DNA of 6,125 nt from Anaerolineae bacterium (GCA_003524705.1 DQGV01000475.1:1-6125); one strand, 5' to 3'; positions 1-5,805 are shown, counted from the first letter of the stretch. Translations and numbers: made by a program. The notes: generated by a model not told the origin, from the sequence alone.

Positions 1-1244
1 TCCTTTCAACTATTTATGGCGTATTGACATTTATACGAGATGAATTTTTGCCTCTAGCCTTTGCAGAAAAACTTCGTGTTGGGGGACTATTGAACATAAT
101 AGATTGGTATTGGTTTGTGATTTTTGGAGTGATCATTTGGGCAATATCCATAGCATGGGAGTCTACAAAAATTCATAACAGTAAAGAAACAAAACCCGAA
201 ATCGAAACAAAAATTGAAATTAGTGGAGATTCACCACAAGTTTCTAGTGGAGTAAATTCACGCAATATTCAAACAAGTGGAGGGGATTATATTGAAAGAC
301 TTGAAATTTCTTTATCAATACAAGATAATTCTTTCAAGGAAGAATCAATTGAGAGAAAGCCTACTGTTCAAAAGGTCAGTGACGTTACACCTTTTCTAAT
401 TGGTATTATTCTTGATTTATCAAAATCTGCTTTTGATACAGTATATAAACTTTCCGAAAAGAACGATGATTTATTTGAAAGATTAATCAAGGCATTGAAC
501 ACATTGGTTAATAAGTCAATTTCATACTGTGAACACCCACATTCAAAAGACATTCTTCCAAAATTCTCTTTATTTTTCTATGGTTTTGGATTTGGGAACG
601 CACTTAAAGGTTTAGACTCTTTTGCAAGACGATTAGGTCTTACATCTGATGTAGAAATCCCTACTGAGCCTGTGAGAGACTTGCTTAAACTTACTGCAGA
701 CACGGATGATTTACCGTACACCCCAAATGCAGCGGAATTAAACAAACATTGGAAAAAATATCGAACTGGCATACTTGCACAATACGTAGATATGGAATTC
801 AACGATGCTCCACTTGTACAGTCCTTAAAAATTGCTCACAAACGATTTGCAGTTGAACAAAAAAATAAAAGATATCAACCTTTATTACTTGTAGTTACTA
901 ATGGGAAATTTACTGACGGAAATTATTCGGATTTATTTGAAGTCTCAAATGCAATTAAGGAAGATGGAATTACTCTTGTAATTGGGTTTGTTGGCAAAAA
1001 CGACATGATGCCGTCTCGAACATTATTCACAAAAGAGAATCTGAAGTGGAATGATGAGGCTAAATATTTGTTTCAATGTTCTTCAGAGCTAGACGTGAAT
1101 GGCAAAATAGGTAAAGCTGTCTCGGAAATGGCTTCCGAAAAATCATGGGTAGTTCCATATAAAGCCAAACTGTTTTTACAAGTCAATCAGCAAGAAATGT
1201 TGGAAGAGTTGATTGATATCATAACTAGTCCACTTAGAGATTGA
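1..1244 (+). CDS. Membrane-anchored vWA-domain protein with degenerate MIDAS (5' end outside window)
   Basis: The frame is open to the left edge (LSTIYGVL precedes the TTG at 24), so the true start lies upstream and TTG 24 is probably not used. Residue numbers here count from that TTG. Residues about 26-45 form a hydrophobic segment rich in W, I and V, which I read as a membrane helix; the upstream residues may end an earlier one. A polar linker follows, with SGD at 68-70 and GGDYI at 86-90. The vWA domain begins with the strand FLIGIIL and the MIDAS-like D131-L-S-K-S135. Two other MIDAS positions differ from the usual residues: A262 before P263, where Thr is expected, and N293 in VTNGKFTD, where Asp is expected. 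Metal binding may therefore be weak or absent. The C-terminal half (WNDEAKYLF, KLFLQVN) matches the next gene, so the two are paralogues, and the 3-base gap suggests one operon. The vWA fold and membrane anchor are well supported. The biological role is not known. Confidence 0.8.
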   Translation, partial: LSTIYGVLTFIRDEFLPLAFAEKLRVGGLLNIIDWYWFVIFGVIIWAISIAWESTKIHNSKETKPEIETKIEISGDSPQVSSGVNSRNIQTSGGDYIERLEISLSIQDNSFKEESIERKPTVQKVSDVTPFLIGIILDLSKSAFDTVYKLSEKNDDLFERLIKALNTLVNKSISYCEHPHSKDILPKFSLFFYGFGFGNALKGLDSFARRLGLTSDVEIPTEPVRDLLKLTADTDDLPYTPNAAELNKHWKKYRTGILAQYVDMEFNDAPLVQSLKIAHKRFAVEQKNKRYQPLLLVVTNGKFTDGNYSDLFEVSNAIKEDGITLVIGFVGKNDMMPSRTLFTKENLKWNDEAKYLFQCSSELDVNGKIGKAVSEMASEKSWVVPYKAKLFLQVNQQEMLEELIDIITSPLRD

Positions 1245-1247
1245 TAT

Positions 1248-1625
1248 ATGAATCCTCAACTATCTTCCTCTAATAAGCCGTTACTAGTAGGGATAATTAT
1301 TGATGTTTCCAGTTCTATGAGACGAAATTGGAAGAACAAAGAAGGCAAACGCTTACCGCAAATTGAGATAATCAAAGATGGACTTAATCGTCAAATAAGG
1401 AAAATCAAATCCATATATTCCGAGAAGCCAGAAACTAAAGAAGTCGAATTATTTTGCATTGGCATGGGGTTTAAGCGTCCACAAAAAAAGTGGCGGCTTG
1501 TTGATTTATCGCGAAACAAGGAAAAGCCTTTGGAGGATACGGCAGAGACCTTAATTGATGCAACCGTTGTGTGCGACATTTTGGCTTTGACAGAAATTAT
1601 TCCAACAAAAGCAGATCTTGAATAG
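1248..1625 (+). CDS. N-terminal vWA fragment (125 aa) upstream of the internal TAG
   Basis: This is the product expected if the TAG at 1623-1625 ends translation. After a short polar lead, residues 12-18 form the first buried strand (LLVGIII), followed by the intact MIDAS loop DVSSS at 19-23. A basic stretch follows (NWKNKEGKR, about 27-35), then a second strand, VELFCIGMGF, near 66-75. The fragment ends at ADLE, well before the rest of the Rossmann-like core and the remaining metal ligands. It is too short for a complete vWA domain, so it should not fold into a normal metal-binding module alone. I think it is the front part of the 1248-2879 gene, not a gene in its own right. Reading it as a deliberate short isoform is possible but unsupported. 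Confidence 0.6.
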   Translation: MNPQLSSSNKPLLVGIIIDVSSSMRRNWKNKEGKRLPQIEIIKDGLNRQIRKIKSIYSEKPETKEVELFCIGMGFKRPQKKWRLVDLSRNKEKPLEDTAETLIDATVVCDILALTEIIPTKADLE

Positions 1626-1673
1626 GTTGAGAATGTAATTAATGCAAAATGGTCAGGCTATTCTAATCAGCTT

Positions 1674-2879
1674 TTGCAAAAGGTAGATTTTCGAGAAAGT
1701 CTATACGATGATTTAGTATCGCTTATCAGAGAGAGCCTTTATCAAACCGCCCTGAAAAAACTAAGGTATGGTTTAAGGGGAAGGTTATTAAATTATTTAT
1801 TAACCAGAAAGATTTTACTAGAAAGTGAATGGCTGGATAATCAAACTGAGCAATTGAATAATTGGTTTATTAGGAGGGAAAAACAAATACGGCTTACCTC
1901 GTTTAACGAAAGCGCTTCATATCTTGAAAATATTAATGTTGTAGCAAAAAGAATCGCCGATGGTTCTGTTAGCGAGTATGAGAAATATATTCGTACAACT
2001 TTGGAAGACTTTGTTTCAGAACAGAGTGACCAGGTTCTAGAATTATTAACTCTTGGGCACTCTCCTAAGAAAGTTTTTGACACTTTCAACGAAGACAGAG
2101 TTTTCAGTCTCGCCAAAACTATATACGATCATCTTGAGCAGGATGTGCGTCCCAAAATTCAACTTACTTGGCTCTCAAACCGAACAAGACTTAATGTTGT
2201 AACTAAATTAATTGGTGGAAAAATAGACAATGCTCGTGTTAAGAAGATGACAGAAGAAGTAATTCAAAAAATCGTATGGGAGAAATTAAGACGATTTATT
2301 AGAATTGTTGTAAATGATCTTTTCAAAGATGCGTTTCGAAAAAGTGCGAGAGCAAGATTTTATGAATGGTTAGATCTAGCTTCCAGTCGAGAAGTTACAA
2401 GGTCGATAAAAGATATAGTCAATGTTTTGCCAGATGCTTTGGAGCAAGAAATTTATTCGGACAAATTTATGTTTGGCACAACTCCAATACATAACGCAAT
2501 CAAGAAGGCTTCATTGCGATTAATGGATGTAAATTTTTCTCAGCACAAGAAGATATTAATAACCATATCCGATGGAGAGTTTTCAGATAAATTTTTGCCC
2601 GAAGCTACAACCTTGTTGAAGGATTCTGGGGTAACAATAATTAGCCTTCACATTTCGAACAAAAATATTGTGAGTCAGCTTGTAGAAAAAACGGAACGAA
2701 ATTGGTCTGATGGTGCAAAGATTATGTTTGAAATGAGTTCAATATCGACTGAAGGTGATGGAGTTTCTCATGCTTTAGGCAAACTAGATTACAAAATGGA
2801 GTATGGAAAAAGGTTATTTATTCAAGTGAATCACTCACAAGCAATTGAAGATATCTTGGATGCTTTACTAATAAATTAA
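1674..2879 (+). CDS. C-terminal vWA fragment with long helical insert, downstream of the internal TAG
   Basis: The frame is open from 1626, but the first conventional start codon is TTG 1674, which has no visible Shine-Dalgarno site and cuts off 16 codons that still match the paralogue. An automatic annotation would probably call a 401-residue protein here. Numbering from that TTG, residues about 8-255 are predicted mostly helical, with many Lys, Arg, Glu and Trp and no membrane segment. The vWA core then resumes with GTTPIHNAI (268-276; MIDAS Thr 270), KKILITISDGEFSD (292-305; MIDAS Asp 300), a VTIISLHI strand (320-327), WSDGAKIMFEMSS (344-356), and the closing LFIQVN strand (381-386). The last segments align with the first vWA gene. 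I regard this as the back part of the single 1248-2879 gene; independent expression looks unlikely. Confidence 0.6.
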   Translation: MQKVDFRESLYDDLVSLIRESLYQTALKKLRYGLRGRLLNYLLTRKILLESEWLDNQTEQLNNWFIRREKQIRLTSFNESASYLENINVVAKRIADGSVSEYEKYIRTTLEDFVSEQSDQVLELLTLGHSPKKVFDTFNEDRVFSLAKTIYDHLEQDVRPKIQLTWLSNRTRLNVVTKLIGGKIDNARVKKMTEEVIQKIVWEKLRRFIRIVVNDLFKDAFRKSARARFYEWLDLASSREVTRSIKDIVNVLPDALEQEIYSDKFMFGTTPIHNAIKKASLRLMDVNFSQHKKILITISDGEFSDKFLPEATTLLKDSGVTIISLHISNKNIVSQLVEKTERNWSDGAKIMFEMSSISTEGDGVSHALGKLDYKMEYGKRLFIQVNHSQAIEDILDALLIN

Positions 2880-2905
2880 ATATCAGTTCTTAGTTTTTTA
2901 ATCTA

Positions 2906-3160
2906 TTACGAAACATTTTGCAATTCCTCACGCACCACACGCCTTAGTAATTCCTCTAATGGCTGTTGTTGTTGGTTTAAATATTCGCGTAAAGCTTGGT
3001 TAATCAAGGTTTGGTAATTTCCACCACCTGCCACCTCTACTTCACCACGAAACCATTCTAAAATATCATCGTCAATGCGAATGGTGATGCGAGTCTTTCC
3101 TTTTGGCGCAGGGCGAACTGCTCCGCGCTTACCTTTGCTGAAGTCATATTCTTTTTTCAT
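2906..3160 (-). CDS. brnA: BrnA-family antitoxin, ribbon-helix-helix DNA-binding protein
   Basis: This 84-residue protein has the layout of a BrnA antitoxin. A basic N-terminus is followed by the ribbon strand TRITIRID (23-30), a first helix DDILEWFRGEV (31-41) and a second helix GNYQTLINQALREYL (47-61), which together make a ribbon-helix-helix DNA-binding domain. The amphipathic tail LEELLRRVVREEL (68-80) probably contacts the toxin. In characterised BrnTA systems the antitoxin neutralises BrnT, and the complex represses its own operon. The ATG overlaps the toxin stop codon by four bases (ATGA), and a GAGGAA Shine-Dalgarno site lies within the last toxin codons, so the two are translationally coupled. 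The gene converges on the vWA pair with a 26-base gap and no hairpin terminator that I can see. Family call is secure; neutralising activity is inferred. Confidence 0.9.
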   Translation of the reverse strand: MKKEYDFSKGKRGAVRPAPKGKTRITIRIDDDILEWFRGEVEVAGGGNYQTLINQALREYLNQQQQPLEELLRRVVREELQNVS

Positions 3161-3429
3161 TCTTGTTCCTCATACATCTTTTTTTCACGGGCTGTGGCTT
3201 TTCTAGCGGAAATAATACGAATGACAATATCACGAAAGGTGTAAACCGCGACCAAAATACGACTCAAAAAGTCCATGCCAATGGTGATGAAACGTTCTTC
3301 TTTATCGTTATCATCGTCAATCGTAATGGCATTCTCATCTTCAAAAACACCCACAGCGTCAGCAAACTTAATGCCATGTTTCTTGAAGTTTGATTTTTCT
3401 TTATTGGGATCCCATTCGTAACTCATCAT
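3157..3429 (-). CDS. brnT: BrnT-family toxin (putative ribonuclease) of a type II toxin-antitoxin system
   Basis: The 90-residue product carries the BrnT signature from end to end: YEWDPNKEKSNFKKHGI (4-20), the VFED segment (28-31), EERFITIG (44-51), a central strand ILVAVYTF (58-65), and the C-terminal RIISARKATAREKKMYE block (71-87). Characterised BrnT proteins have a RelE-like fold and inhibit translation as ribonucleases; activity here is assumed from the family. The conserved basic and His positions that define the family look intact, so I see no sign of decay. Two ATG codons stand in tandem (3429 and 3426), and either could be the start. The gene precedes its antitoxin, the normal BrnTA order, and has its own promoter and candidate operator in the 43-base gap after the MDR gene. 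Confidence 0.92.
   Translation of the reverse strand: MMSYEWDPNKEKSNFKKHGIKFADAVGVFEDENAITIDDDNDKEERFITIGMDFLSRILVAVYTFRDIVIRIISARKATAREKKMYEEQE
3166..3171 (-). promoter_or_regulatory. Shine-Dalgarno site for brnA inside brnT
   Basis: GAGGAA on the minus strand lies 5 bases before the brnA ATG. It is made of the two Glu codons near the end of brnT. It supports the ATG at 3160 as the brnA start, and with the ATGA overlap it suggests coupled translation of toxin and antitoxin. Confidence 0.7.
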
Positions 3430-3434
3430 CCACC

Positions 3435-3463
3435 ATTATATGCACAAATGTACACAGGCGCAA
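3435..3463 (-). promoter_or_regulatory. Promoter of the brnT-brnA operon
   Basis: On the minus strand, TTGCGC (3463-3458) and a perfect TATAAT (3440-3435) are separated by exactly 17 bases, a good sigma-70 arrangement. Only five bases (GGTGG) separate the -10 box from the first ATG. The expected transcription start therefore falls at or next to that ATG, implying a leaderless or nearly leaderless mRNA. The whole promoter fits in the short gap after the MDR stop codon. Confidence 0.65.
3441..3454 (-). promoter_or_regulatory. Candidate BrnA operator between the -35 and -10 boxes
   Basis: The spacer of the brnT promoter contains TGTACA-TT-TGTGCA, two near-identical TGTRCA half-sites with centres 8 bases apart; TGTACA is itself palindromic. 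Ribbon-helix-helix proteins usually bind such closely spaced repeats, and BrnA is known to autoregulate in other bacteria. Binding here would block RNA polymerase. This assignment is an inference from position and symmetry. Confidence 0.45.
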
Positions 3464-3472
3464 GGTCTTTAC

Positions 3473-4465
3473 TTAACTTACTTTTATAACCACATTCCCC
3501 TTCTTCTCTCCCGTATCCACATAACGATGCGCTTCCACAATCTGCTCCAGTGGATAACTTCTATCAATCACTGGTTTTAACTTGCCAGCTTCAATCAACT
3601 CTTTAAGTCTAAGCAAGTTTTCAGTTGTATAACCCGCCTCCCAAACAAGCAACTTTTTATTACCAACATTCTTTGATATTGCCATGCGAAGCATGTGTTT
3701 CATTTTAGGATTCACATTTAGATATGTTCCATTTTCAGTTAGCGACTGTACACTTCCCCAAAACGGACTTCCGCCGATTGTATCCATAATCACATCATAT
3801 TTTTTGCCATTTTTTGTGTAATCTTCTTTGGTGTAATCAATCACATGGTCTGCGCCAATGGACTGCATCATGTCTAATTTACCACCACTATCCACGCCTG
3901 TTACTTCAGCGCCATAAAGTTTAGCAAGTTGAACAGAAAACGTGCCAATGCTCCCACCAGCACCGACGATTAATACTTTTTGTCCGCTTTGAATCTTGAC
4001 TCTATCGAGAGAATGCAAGGCTTCGAGTCCGCCAAAGGGAACGGCTGTCGCTTCTTCATACGTAATGTTGGTTGGGCTTTTCGACACGACACCTGCTAAC
4101 TCATTTGGTTTTGGGGCAATACATCTGTATTCGGCGTACGTTCCAAATCCTAAACCTGTGTAGCCATACACTCGGTCACCGACTTGGTATTCAGTCACGT
4201 CTTTGCCAATGGATTCAACTTCACCTGCAAACTCCGTGCCGAGGATTTTGATTCGGCTGGGTTTGAAAAGACCAATATAAAGTCTGATAGGAAGCGAAAA
4301 TGGAAATGGGATTTTGAGGCGACGAAATTCAGTATCCGCTCGTGAAACTGCCGCCGCGTGAATCTTAATCAATAATTCGTTATCTTTCGGCGTTGGTTTT
4401 TCAACTTCCTGTAACTGAAGTCCATCAGGCGAGCCGTATTTCGTCCAAATCACTGCTTTCATCAT
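3473..4465 (-). CDS. Zinc-free NAD(P)-dependent alcohol dehydrogenase/quinone oxidoreductase-like MDR protein
   Basis: This 330-residue protein is a full-length member of the medium-chain dehydrogenase/reductase superfamily. The N-terminal GroES-like domain includes the ILGTEFAGEVESIGKDV segment (74-90) and VGDRVYG (95-101). The Rossmann nucleotide-binding domain has VLIVGAGGSIG (164-174) with the glycine-rich turn, followed by QLAKLYGAEVTGV (179-191) and GADHVIDY (204-211). The Cys and His ligands expected for catalytic zinc, and the four-Cys structural zinc lobe, are missing, which points to the quinone oxidoreductase-like branch of NADPH-dependent reductases. Substrate cannot be told from sequence. 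Two tandem ATGs (4465, 4462) follow an AGAGGA site at 6 and 9 bases, so either may be used. The gene lies 21 bases after the VOC-helical gene on the same strand and probably shares its transcript. Nothing looks damaged. Confidence 0.9.
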   Translation of the reverse strand: MMKAVIWTKYGSPDGLQLQEVEKPTPKDNELLIKIHAAAVSRADTEFRRLKIPFPFSLPIRLYIGLFKPSRIKILGTEFAGEVESIGKDVTEYQVGDRVYGYTGLGFGTYAEYRCIAPKPNELAGVVSKSPTNITYEEATAVPFGGLEALHSLDRVKIQSGQKVLIVGAGGSIGTFSVQLAKLYGAEVTGVDSGGKLDMMQSIGADHVIDYTKEDYTKNGKKYDVIMDTIGGSPFWGSVQSLTENGTYLNVNPKMKHMLRMAISKNVGNKKLLVWEAGYTTENLLRLKELIEAGKLKPVIDRSYPLEQIVEAHRYVDTGEKKGNVVIKVS

Positions 4466-4471
4466 TACACA

Positions 4472-4477
4472 TCCTCT
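4472..4477 (-). promoter_or_regulatory. Shine-Dalgarno site of the MDR dehydrogenase gene
   Basis: AGAGGA on the minus strand lies in the 21-base gap between the VOC gene and the MDR gene. It is 6 bases from the first ATG and 9 from the second, so it supports a start here without deciding between the two. Confidence 0.65.
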
Positions 4478-4486
4478 TGAATATTT

Positions 4487-5191
4487 TTATTGATGCAGCA
4501 AACTTTCTATATGAGCAAATTCATCAGCAAGTGAATCTTTTTCATCATCAGTTAATTCAAGTGATTTTGCCAAGTCCAATGATGATTTTGCTAATTTGAT
4601 ATTATCCACGCGTACAGCCAATTCTGCTTGATATAAATACGCTCTGACTTTATCTAAAGTTGCGGCATCTGGGAAGCGTTTGATTCCGTTTTGCAAAGTC
4701 TTGAGCGCAAGGGGTTCATCTCCATGGGCATCACCCAAGCGTGTGGCGACATTCAGAAAGCCCATCAAACCATCCTTCTCTTTTGCTGAATCCTCTTGCT
4801 CTGTATCACCCAGTTTAGAAATTCTCAACCAGTTACCACCTACATCTACTACACTGAAACCGCTCACCGTGCCATATTTTTTACGCGGTCGTGTAATGCG
4901 AGGAATCCCTTTTACAGGTAGCTTACCAAATTTTTCCCGTAATCTTGAAGCGAAGTTTTGATATAAGCTATCAGGGTCAGGCACAACGATAATCACAGTT
5001 GCATAAGAATCTTCAGGATTAAATCCATCCATGCCAAATAAATGAATATGCATATCTTCTAAAGCAACAACTGCATAAGGATTTGGTCGCAACTGTCGAT
5101 AGGTCTTTTTAAAACCAAGTGTTTCATAGAAAGAAATCGCCTCGTCAATTTCTCTGCAGGGCAAGGCTGGATACATGCGTTCATTTGCCAT
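4487..5191 (-). CDS. VOC-superfamily (bleomycin-resistance-like) protein with helical, TPR-like C-terminal extension
   Basis: Residues about 6-126 form a glyoxalase/bleomycin-resistance/dioxygenase (VOC) domain: PALPCREIDEAISFYETLGF (8-27), a MHIHLFG strand (47-53), ATVIIVVPDPDSLYQNF (64-80), and the closing GFSVVDVGGNWLRIS (111-125). Positions that hold His and Glu metal ligands in glyoxalase I appear replaced (for example Arg in NWLRIS), so a binding or sequestering role is more likely than metal-dependent catalysis. After an acidic linker (127-140), residues about 141-234 are helical and suggest a pair of TPR-like hairpins (ALKTLQNGIKRFPDAATL, YLYQAELAVRVDNIKLAKSS). VOC proteins are usually 110-150 residues, so the extension is nearly a second domain. 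ATG 5191 follows AAAGGAA by 9 bases. It is the first gene of a likely pair with the MDR dehydrogenase. Ligand and function are unknown. Confidence 0.85.
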   Translation of the reverse strand: MANERMYPALPCREIDEAISFYETLGFKKTYRQLRPNPYAVVALEDMHIHLFGMDGFNPEDSYATVIIVVPDPDSLYQNFASRLREKFGKLPVKGIPRITRPRKKYGTVSGFSVVDVGGNWLRISKLGDTEQEDSAKEKDGLMGFLNVATRLGDAHGDEPLALKTLQNGIKRFPDAATLDKVRAYLYQAELAVRVDNIKLAKSSLDLAKSLELTDDEKDSLADEFAHIESLLHQ

Positions 5192-5200
5192 AAGATATTT

Positions 5201-5207
5201 TTCCTTT
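5201..5207 (-). promoter_or_regulatory. Shine-Dalgarno site of the VOC-helical gene
   Basis: AAAGGAA on the minus strand stands 9 bases before ATG 5191 and fixes that start. I could not find a convincing -35/-10 pair for this gene between it and the terminator at 5247-5281. Confidence 0.65.
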
Positions 5208-5246
5208 TATATAAAAATGGATTTAATTCTACTCGATAAAATAAAA

Positions 5247-5281
5247 AGAGGCTAAAGATTGAAAAACAATCTTTAGCCTTT
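5247..5281 (-). terminator. Intrinsic terminator of the VOC gene at 5306-5677
   Basis: AGGCTAAAGATTG (5249-5261) pairs perfectly with CAATCTTTAGCCT (5267-5279) around a five-base loop, with a G-U and an A-U pair extending the stem. Read on the minus strand the hairpin is followed at once by CTTTTTATTTTAT, the expected U-rich tract. It begins 25 bases after the stop codon of the VOC gene at 5306, so that gene forms its own transcription unit. The plus strand has only a short T run after the hairpin. Confidence 0.88.
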
Positions 5282-5305
5282 GCAAAACATCTTGTGGAAA
5301 TAAAT

Positions 5306-5677
5306 TTATTGCCCGACGATGGGGCTAATCAACTGAAAATAATTTCCATCTGGGTCTGCCAAAGTTGCAATCCAACCGCTACCTTCCCCCATCTCATACG
5401 GCTCTTTGATAACTGTCGCACCAGCAGATTTGATTCGTTCAAATTCTTCTTTCACTTGTTCTGTTTCAAAATTAATCATCACACGTCCAGCATCTTTCGA
5501 TTTGCCTCCCATCTCCGAGTGACTCAAAACAGACATAAACGCACCGCCCACTTGCCATCCCCAAAAACCATTTTCTGGGTCAACCATATCGGCTGGCTTG
5601 CCTAAAACTTTTGCATAAAAATCTGCCAAGGCTTGCGGTTGAGTCGTACCAATCATTACCGAATTTAGATTTAACAT
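5306..5677 (-). CDS. VOC-family (glyoxalase/bleomycin-resistance superfamily) protein
   Basis: A single-domain VOC protein of 123 residues, the usual length. The two beta-alpha-beta-beta-beta halves are visible: LNSVMIGTTQPQALADFYAKVLG (2-26 region) and GRVMINFETEQVKEEFERIKSAGATVI (about 64-90), closing with GWIATLADPDGNYFQLISP (101-119). At the positions that carry metal ligands in glyoxalase I it has Ser (LNSV), a hydrophobic residue (VMINF) and Gln (NYFQL), so it probably lacks the classic metal site and may bind a small molecule instead. ATG 5677 follows an AAAGGA site by 8 bases. It has a promoter upstream and a hairpin terminator downstream, so it is monocistronic. Superfamily assignment is firm; the ligand is unknown. 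Confidence 0.9.
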   Translation of the reverse strand: MLNLNSVMIGTTQPQALADFYAKVLGKPADMVDPENGFWGWQVGGAFMSVLSHSEMGGKSKDAGRVMINFETEQVKEEFERIKSAGATVIKEPYEMGEGSGWIATLADPDGNYFQLISPIVGQ

Positions 5678-5685
5678 GTGTCACA

Positions 5686-5691
5686 TCCTTT
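5686..5691 (-). promoter_or_regulatory. Shine-Dalgarno site of the single-domain VOC gene
   Basis: AAAGGA on the minus strand is 8 bases before ATG 5677 and supports that start codon. Confidence 0.65.
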
Positions 5692-5698
5692 CTGTTCG

Positions 5699-5727
5699 AT
5701 TTTAGAACATAAATTCTATTTTGACAA
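5699..5727 (-). promoter_or_regulatory. Promoter of the single-domain VOC gene
   Basis: On the minus strand TTGTCA (5727-5722) and TAAAAT (5704-5699) are 17 bases apart, each one mismatch from the sigma-70 consensus. The transcription start would fall near 5692, leaving a leader of about 15 bases that contains the AAAGGA ribosome site. The -35 box lies 6 bases from the inverted repeat at 5734-5805. Confidence 0.6.
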
Positions 5728-5733
5728 GTACTT

Positions 5734-5805
5734 AGCCACAAAGAATACAGAGTGCTCAGAGATTTAAAAAAGGTTTTCTCAATGGTCTCTGTGACCTCTG
5801 TGGCT
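5734..5805. repeat. Imperfect inverted repeat, dispersed-repeat-like (CCACAGAGGTCACAGAG type)
   Basis: The left arm (5734-5752) matches the reverse complement of the right arm (5787-5805) at 15 of 19 positions; the arms share AGCCACA and ACAGAG and enclose a 34-base loop. The right arm read on the minus strand is CCACAGAGGTCACAGAG, a wording I recall as common in dispersed intergenic repeats of bacterial genomes. There is no T-run after the stem on either strand, so a terminator is unlikely. The right arm overlaps the 3' end of the neighbouring gene and supplies its last codons. Confidence 0.6.

Larger units (their letters stand above)
1248..2879 (+). pseudogene. Second vWA-domain gene, one frame interrupted by an in-frame TAG at codon 126
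   Basis: From ATG 1248 to TAA 2877-2879 the frame holds 543 codons with a single internal stop, TAG at 1623-1625. Frame is the same on both sides, so no indel is involved. The vWA domain needs both halves: the first MIDAS loop D19-V-S-S-S23 lies before the stop, while T412 (GTTP) and D442 (SDGEFSD) lie after it. Upstream, VCDILALT matches VRDLLKLT of the neighbouring paralogue, and just after the stop NAKWSGY matches NKHWKKY, with nearly the same spacing (one residue different). Codons about 150-400 are a helix-rich, charged insert inside the vWA fold that the first paralogue lacks. The gene starts 3 bases after the first vWA stop with no clear Shine-Dalgarno site, so translational coupling is likely. 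I list it as a pseudogene for caution. Programmed readthrough, TAG reassignment or a base error are real alternatives, because nothing else in the gene looks decayed. Confidence 0.75.

Noticed and set aside
24..26. TTG as the start of the first vWA gene
   Set aside because: The frame stays open to the window edge, no ribosome site is visible, and the residues before it look like part of a membrane segment.
1674..1676. TTG as the start of an independent downstream vWA gene
   Set aside because: There is no Shine-Dalgarno site, and the 16 codons between the TAG and this TTG still match the paralogue, so it is the continuation of the interrupted gene.
1248..2879. Frameshift as the cause of the split vWA gene
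   Set aside because: Both parts are in the same frame, so a single base change or recoding explains it and no indel is needed.
2880..2905. Terminator between the vWA gene and brnA
   Set aside because: There is a T run at 2894-2899 but I could not build a GC-containing stem before it on either strand.
3473..5191. MDR and VOC-helical genes as a known resistance cassette
   Set aside because: Both are broad families with unknown substrates; adjacency alone does not support naming a resistance.
5721..5749. Plus-strand promoter starting with a perfect TTGACA
   Set aside because: The matching -10 position reads AATACA, which is poor, and no plus-strand gene follows.
5734..5805. Inverted repeat as an intrinsic terminator
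   Set aside because: The loop is 34 bases, the stem has four mismatches, and no U tract follows on either strand.
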